From: Chrysaora quinquecirrha
Taxonomy: Eukaryota; Cnidaria; Scyphozoa; Semaeostomeae; Pelagiidae
Direction: 5' to 3'
Assembly (NCBI GenBank): GCA_014526335.1
Contig: JACTAT010000052.1
Coordinates: forward strand, 3,457,921-3,521,920
Length of the DNA: 64,000 nt
How positions within the stretch are numbered: the stretch's first letter is position 1; each line of letters starts with the position of its first letter. Below, in pieces: positions 59,367 through 64,000 of this stretch. Made by a program: the position numbers and the translations under genes. The notes under the pieces are model-generated. The model searched no databases. It had not been told where the DNA came from and worked only from the letters and a program-made list of their open reading frames with translations.

Positions 59367-62049
59367 GTACGTGGATCGGGAGCTCAATAATCGCAATCGC
59401 TTTATTACAGAGATACGTTATGGCCTGTCAATAATAAATGGATCTGATTGATAAGCCAGCAGTAACCTTACCTGCATTCAGCACGCAGAATAAACGGACA
59501 TTAAGTGCAGCTTACACTCAGAACACACGCAGACTGCTTTTTCTGATTCGTGATTTTAATCGCAAAAAACTTACAGCAAGACATCATTGTTGGGGTAATG
59601 TTAAATTAATGGTATTTGTGTGAAGGAATTGTGAGTGAACGCAGATTTAACGCAAAGAACAACATATAATCTTATAATATACGTATCTGACAAACTGATT
59701 AATATATATACACTGTATATGGTATACTATGTAGACCCTTTCCTTAATTCAGATTGTTATGATGAGGACCAGATTATGTACATTCGTATTTTTAAAGAAA
59801 GTCCAGGCATTTTGGTTTATGATACCATGTACCCAGGAAAAAAGATCCGTACCTTTCGGGTACGATATGGCTCTGGTTTCATTTCGTTTACCCGGGAACG
59901 GATCCATGCGTATCCGTGCAAACATTGAGTACATTGCTATCTTTTTGGGACCGGATCCACGGAGGTCCAGTTTACACTGTATCGGATCACTTTTTGATCC
60001 GCTACAAAAAGTGTTCCCAGTATGAAAACATGTTCTCTTTGCCTTTCCGTTTACACTGTAACTGATCAGTTCTTGTTCGCTAAATGAAACATGCGCACTT
60101 TTACATCTCTTCCTACAACAACGACAAGGCCTCACGTTTTTGGCACCAGAAAGTAACGATTGTGATTTGGCAGAAGATAGCAATAACAAGAGATAATGGC
60201 AAAAGCAAATAAGAAACCTCAAAGTTGTACGAATGATAATGCTGATGAAGAAAAAACTTTACATGGACGAAAGAGGAGATATCTCTCTTGCTTTGAGTGG
60301 TTCTTGAATCCAAGACAGGTAAACGAAAAAAGATAGGATATGGAACAAAACTGAAAATGCCCCCTTGTGCTATTTTTAAACTGGGGTGATCAGTGCTAGA
60401 CTTCTCTACGCTACAGTGGTAGTTTGTTGCGAATTGTAATACAAGCATTTAAAAACTGGCAAAAAGGGGCAGTTTGACATGCTGAAAAAGATAGGATATG
60501 GAACAAAACCAAAAAATGCCCCCTTGTGCTGTTTTTACACTGGGGTAATCAATCAGTACCACACCCTATGCTATAAGCTATAAATGTAGTTTTGTTGCAA
60601 ATTGTAATACAGGCATTAAAACTGGCAAAAAGGGGCAGTTTGACACGCTGAAAAAGATAGGATATGGAACAAAACTGAAAATGCCCCCTTGTGCTATTTT
60701 TAAACTGGGGTAATCAGTACCAGACCTCTGCATAAGCTATAAATGTAGTTTTGTTGCAAATTGTAATACAGGCATTAAAACTGGCAAAAAGGGGCAATTT
60801 GACACGCTGAAAAAGATAGGATATGGAATAAAACTCAAAATGCCCCTTTTGCTATTTTTAGACTGGGGTTACCAAGCAGACCTCTACATAAGCTATGAAT
60901 GTAGTTTTGCAACACAGGCATTAAAATTGGCAAAAAAGGGGCAGTTTGACACGCTGAAAAGATAGGATATGGAACAAAACTGAAGGCTACATAATAGTCA
61001 GCTGGTCTTGGCCTAACTTACTGTATCCTTAAACTTCACTGAAAATGTTAAAAACCGGTAAAAACGAAAGAGAAACTGATTTAATATAGCCATTTGTTGA
61101 AATATTACAGTAATTATATAAGACAAAGACTCGTGGGCTTACATTTGGTTAATCTCTAAAACCTTGCGTGTCGGAAAATTTAGGGTCAGATAATCGAGGT
61201 TCGGATAATCGAGGATGTACTTTATTAATATTCTTGTTTTTTATCATCTCTTGTCTCGTGTTGTGTCTGTATAAACCGCTTGCCAGTTACAAAGGTTTTT
61301 TATTGTCGAAGCATTGAATAGTCATAAATCTCTTTATTCAACCACATTGTCTTTTAGTGTTATAGAAAAAAACCACACATTGTTTTGCTCTGCACTCGAC
61401 AACACTTTTGCAGAAACAAGGTTAACAGGTATGAAATTTAGTGCTTATTTTATAGAAACGTGCTCATTAGAAAGTTTCCTGTCAGGGTTTTGTCCCTCGT
61501 GTTTTTGCTCATGCATTTGTGCAAATGTCGCTCCAAAAGTCTGATTCGCCAGAACAGGGCTATGCTAAACAACGACTGAAGGAAAATTGCTTGCTCTAAA
61601 GCAAAACTTTGAGACCTAACGAGCGAGACCTAATTCGCCTGATTTAGTCATTTTCATTTCATTATAAAAAACAAGTTCACAAGACAAATTTTGAAATTTT
61701 AGTTTATTGCTTTGCTGTTTGGCTCAAGTCGAACTGTCTTATAAATGCACATTTCCCTCGTCAAAATTAGGTATCTTTGTCTTTTTGGCAAAAATCTTGT
61801 TTGTACAGAGCAGTTCTGAAAATCCCTAAGCTCTGGAATAAGTTTGTTTAATCCTTGTTCATTATTAACGTCCAAACAGAACATTTTTCAACAAGGGTGC
61901 GGTCAAAGTCCCAAAAACTTCAGAAACACGACCTGTTGCTATCGTATATCAAATAGTTACATAACGATTCTACTTCAACGCATCGTGGCCTTGAAGTTGG
62001 TTATACTAATTTCATTTCCTGCACTGTCGTGATCTTATTTTAGCTCAAA
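59367..62049. other. Intergenic region between SLC22 paralogues
   Basis: No gene recognised. It contains a relative of the 46019 MITE (about 59829-60070), the tandem array at 60325-60985, and AT-rich unique sequence. An intron acceptor 'cttattttag' at 62043 suggests that a 5' UTR exon of the second transporter lies in this interval. Confidence 0.5.
60325..60985 (+). repeat. Tandem array, five units of about 146-166 bp
   Basis: 'gataggatatggaacaaaac' recurs at about 60332, 60490, 60656, 60815 and 60961. The units between contain 'atgcccccttgtgct' and 'ggcaaaaaggggcagttt'. Confidence 0.9.
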
Positions 62050-64000
62050 ATGGAAGACAACGGTCTGGAAATGGAGAAGAAGGATTCTGAAAAGTATCAA
62101 TTCGAAAAATTGGATGATATTCTGCCATACGTTGGAGAAATGGGAAAGTACCAGATAATTTTATTGATCATGTTTTCATTGATGTTGCTGGCTGCTGGGT
62201 TCCCGATCCTGATCATGTTCTTTGCTGCACAGAATCCACCTTGGACATGTGTCAGCAACAGTACGATTTGCAACGTTACTGGAAGTTTTACGTCCAAGCA
62301 GAAAGAATATTACGCTAAAAGATGTGATATGCCAAGATCTGAGTGGAAATTTACTAAACCAAAGAGCTACTCCATTGTTACACAGGTGAATTAGACTTTT
62401 CGTTGTTTTTATCGTTGGTTACGATAGTTCACATCTCCTGAACGGTAGTTGAGCCAGAGCATTTTCTTATTGGATTCCTTAGCAAGGATAAAATGAAATC
62501 TGCAGAATCCCAGGCTTGAAATTGGCAAAGTGAATAACATGTCCGCTTTATTCATTTTGGCCGCTGGAAATTATTTCCAGCTTTGAAGGAATGGGCTTGC
62601 GGGCCAGTTTGGGCGCATGGCCGAAACCACTTAAGATCAACACCTGGATAACATCGCAAAATTCTCTAGAGTCTTGTCATTGATCCCAACAACCCTTTAT
62701 GAGTCCCAGGGGTTGCGCCAGCAATCTTCCAACAGACAGGCTCTAGCTGCTCTAGCTTGCTAGTTGCAGGTTTCTGACGGGGGTGGGCTTTGTAATTCGG
62801 ATGAAGGGATGTAGCCCTCTAGCCCTATTGCAAGGAGGCCAAGCGATAAAATATTTATGAGGCTGCAAAATTCAGTTTTGTATTTGTTAAAAAAATGTTT
62901 AAAGGACTTGGCAAAGGCTTGAGATTCAAATGCCCAAGTAGTTCCCGGTTCCAGGTTCAAAGGTTCTAAGTTCCAAGGTTATAGGTTCCCAGGTTATAGG
63001 TTCCAAGGTTCCAGATTCTAAGGTACCTGCTTTCTATTAAAAGTTAACAGCGAAAACCATTGTCTTTTAGTTTGACATTTACTGCGATACAGAGTATTAC
63101 ATATACTTGTCAACTTCATTGCTCTTCATTGGTTGGGGAATCGGTTCTATCATATTGGGTTGGTTATTTGACAGGTAGGTAAAAATAATTTATCATATCT
63201 TTATACACAATAAGACCCTTTGCACACAACAACGGACCCATTTGGTTCCGTTCTTATTTGGATCCGATCTAGATTTTTGTTCACCTGCATACAGGAATGG
63301 TCCCAAACTTTTGCATACACACGACATCAGATCAGATCGACATTGACCTTTATTCCGATGTGTCCATTGTATAGATTGCCCCGGTCATCGAGGCTGCACT
63401 GTAGCTAACACAGTGGAATGTTATAAGTCTTATCTCGTACCCATTGTTGAATTAGCTGTGGCGTCATGGTGTAATCCAGCTGACTCGGGGTGTCAGGAAC
63501 TCACCGTTGTCAGGGCTCGAGCCAAGTCACGGTAGCATCACAGCCAAAGCTGAGGACTCAATTATTTAACCTACTACTGAGATCCTAGCGACTGGCGCTA
63601 AAACACTATTTCACCTTCACCCTTCACCTTCACCATTATTATCATAATTTGAGATTCGTTTTAATGTGTTTAACGTTTTTATTTCTCTCAAGATATGGTC
63701 GCTTCAAGGTTCTCCTTGCGTCCGTTACGGGAATTATCCTGTTCAATTTTCTCAGTTCATTGTCACCAAACTACGCCATGTTTGGTGTTTGTCGTTTTGT
63801 GGTTGGAGTCTTCATCCCTGGTATTATGGTTGGTACAACAATCATCTCTGGAGAGCTTGTTAGCCCAAAACATCGTCCTCTGACTGGAGCAGTACTGTCA
63901 GTCTTTTTTGCTTTGTCATTGATGCTGACTGGTGTAAAGGCGTACTTTGTGCGAGAATGGAAAACTCTTATAATGATTTGCTCGGCACCCTATTCGTTTG
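62050..64000 (+). CDS. SLC22-family transporter, tandem paralogue (3' end outside window)
   Basis: Exons 62050-62385, 63071-63174 and 63693 to the window edge match exons 1-3 of the upstream SLC22 gene in length, phase and sequence (GEMGKYQIILLIMFSLML, NPPWTCVSNSTICNVTGSF, YSIVTQFDIYCDTEYYIY, GWLFDRYGRFK, LTGVKAYFVREWK). Splice phases 0 and 2 are the same. Differences cluster in the N-terminal tail and in TM4 to TM5 (VFIPGIMVGTTIISGELVSP against FKPGTVVGAYIVAGELVGP). The open frame is intact as far as it can be followed. A MFS carrier of organic ions is expected. A local tandem duplication best explains the pair. The remaining five or so exons should lie to the right. Confidence 0.93.
62941..63023 (+). 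repeat. GGTTCCAAG minisatellite
   Basis: Short tandem 'ggttccaaggttataggt'-type units in intron 1 of the second SLC22 gene. Confidence 0.75.
63455..63634 (+). mobile_element. tRNA-derived SINE, family 1 (best-preserved copy)
   Basis: Contains 'tggtgtaatccagctgac' (A-box region), 'cagggctcgagccaagtc' (B-box region), the body 'atcctagcgactggcgct' and a (CTTCAC)n tail ending at 63634. It lies in intron 2 of the second SLC22 gene. Confidence 0.8.

Overview
The window is nuclear DNA from an AT-rich, intron-rich animal genome, most likely an invertebrate. I cannot fix the phylum from sequence alone. Genes are split into many short exons with GT-AG introns (one GC-AG). All recognised products are animal proteins: CEP76, TRIP13, an M14B carboxypeptidase, SLC22 transporters and LITAF-domain proteins. 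Non-coding space is packed with short inverted-repeat DNA transposons (MITEs), tRNA-derived SINEs, foldback minisatellites and satellite arrays. There is no bacterial, viral or CRISPR signal.

Layout. 1-5 kb: repeats, no recognised gene. 5.29-5.97 kb (+): two exons of a possible secreted Arg/Cys-rich peptide precursor. 7.1-10.8 kb: two divergent LITAF-like genes, one on each strand. 12.07-22.39 kb (-): CEP76, nine exon types recognised, with exons 4-5 and their introns present twice in a nearly identical 2.5-kb tandem duplication. 22.9-24.1 kb (+): a class II aldolase/adducin-head protein with a mitochondrial-type leader and a one-base frameshift, head-to-head with CEP76. 24.4-37.8 kb (+): a complete 17-exon TRIP13/PCH2 AAA+ ATPase gene. 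35-40 kb: satellite repeats on both sides of the TRIP13 3' end, in opposite orientations. 42.4-44.4 kb (-): a two-exon, CPM-like carboxypeptidase with a signal peptide and a probable GPI tail. 49.8-59.4 kb (+): a complete 8-exon SLC22-type transporter. 62.05 kb to the edge (+): a tandem SLC22 paralogue cut off in exon 3.

The genes look like ordinary housekeeping and membrane genes sharing a chromosome segment. I see no operon or single pathway. CEP76 (centriole duplication control) and TRIP13 (HORMA-protein remodelling, spindle checkpoint and meiosis) are both cell-division genes, but their closeness may be chance. The most notable points are the CEP76 exon duplication (frame-incompatible if both copies are spliced in), the cationic peptide candidate, the TRIP13 C-terminus lying inside a tandem repeat, the foldback minisatellite family, and several nested insertions whose empty sites can be seen elsewhere in the same window.
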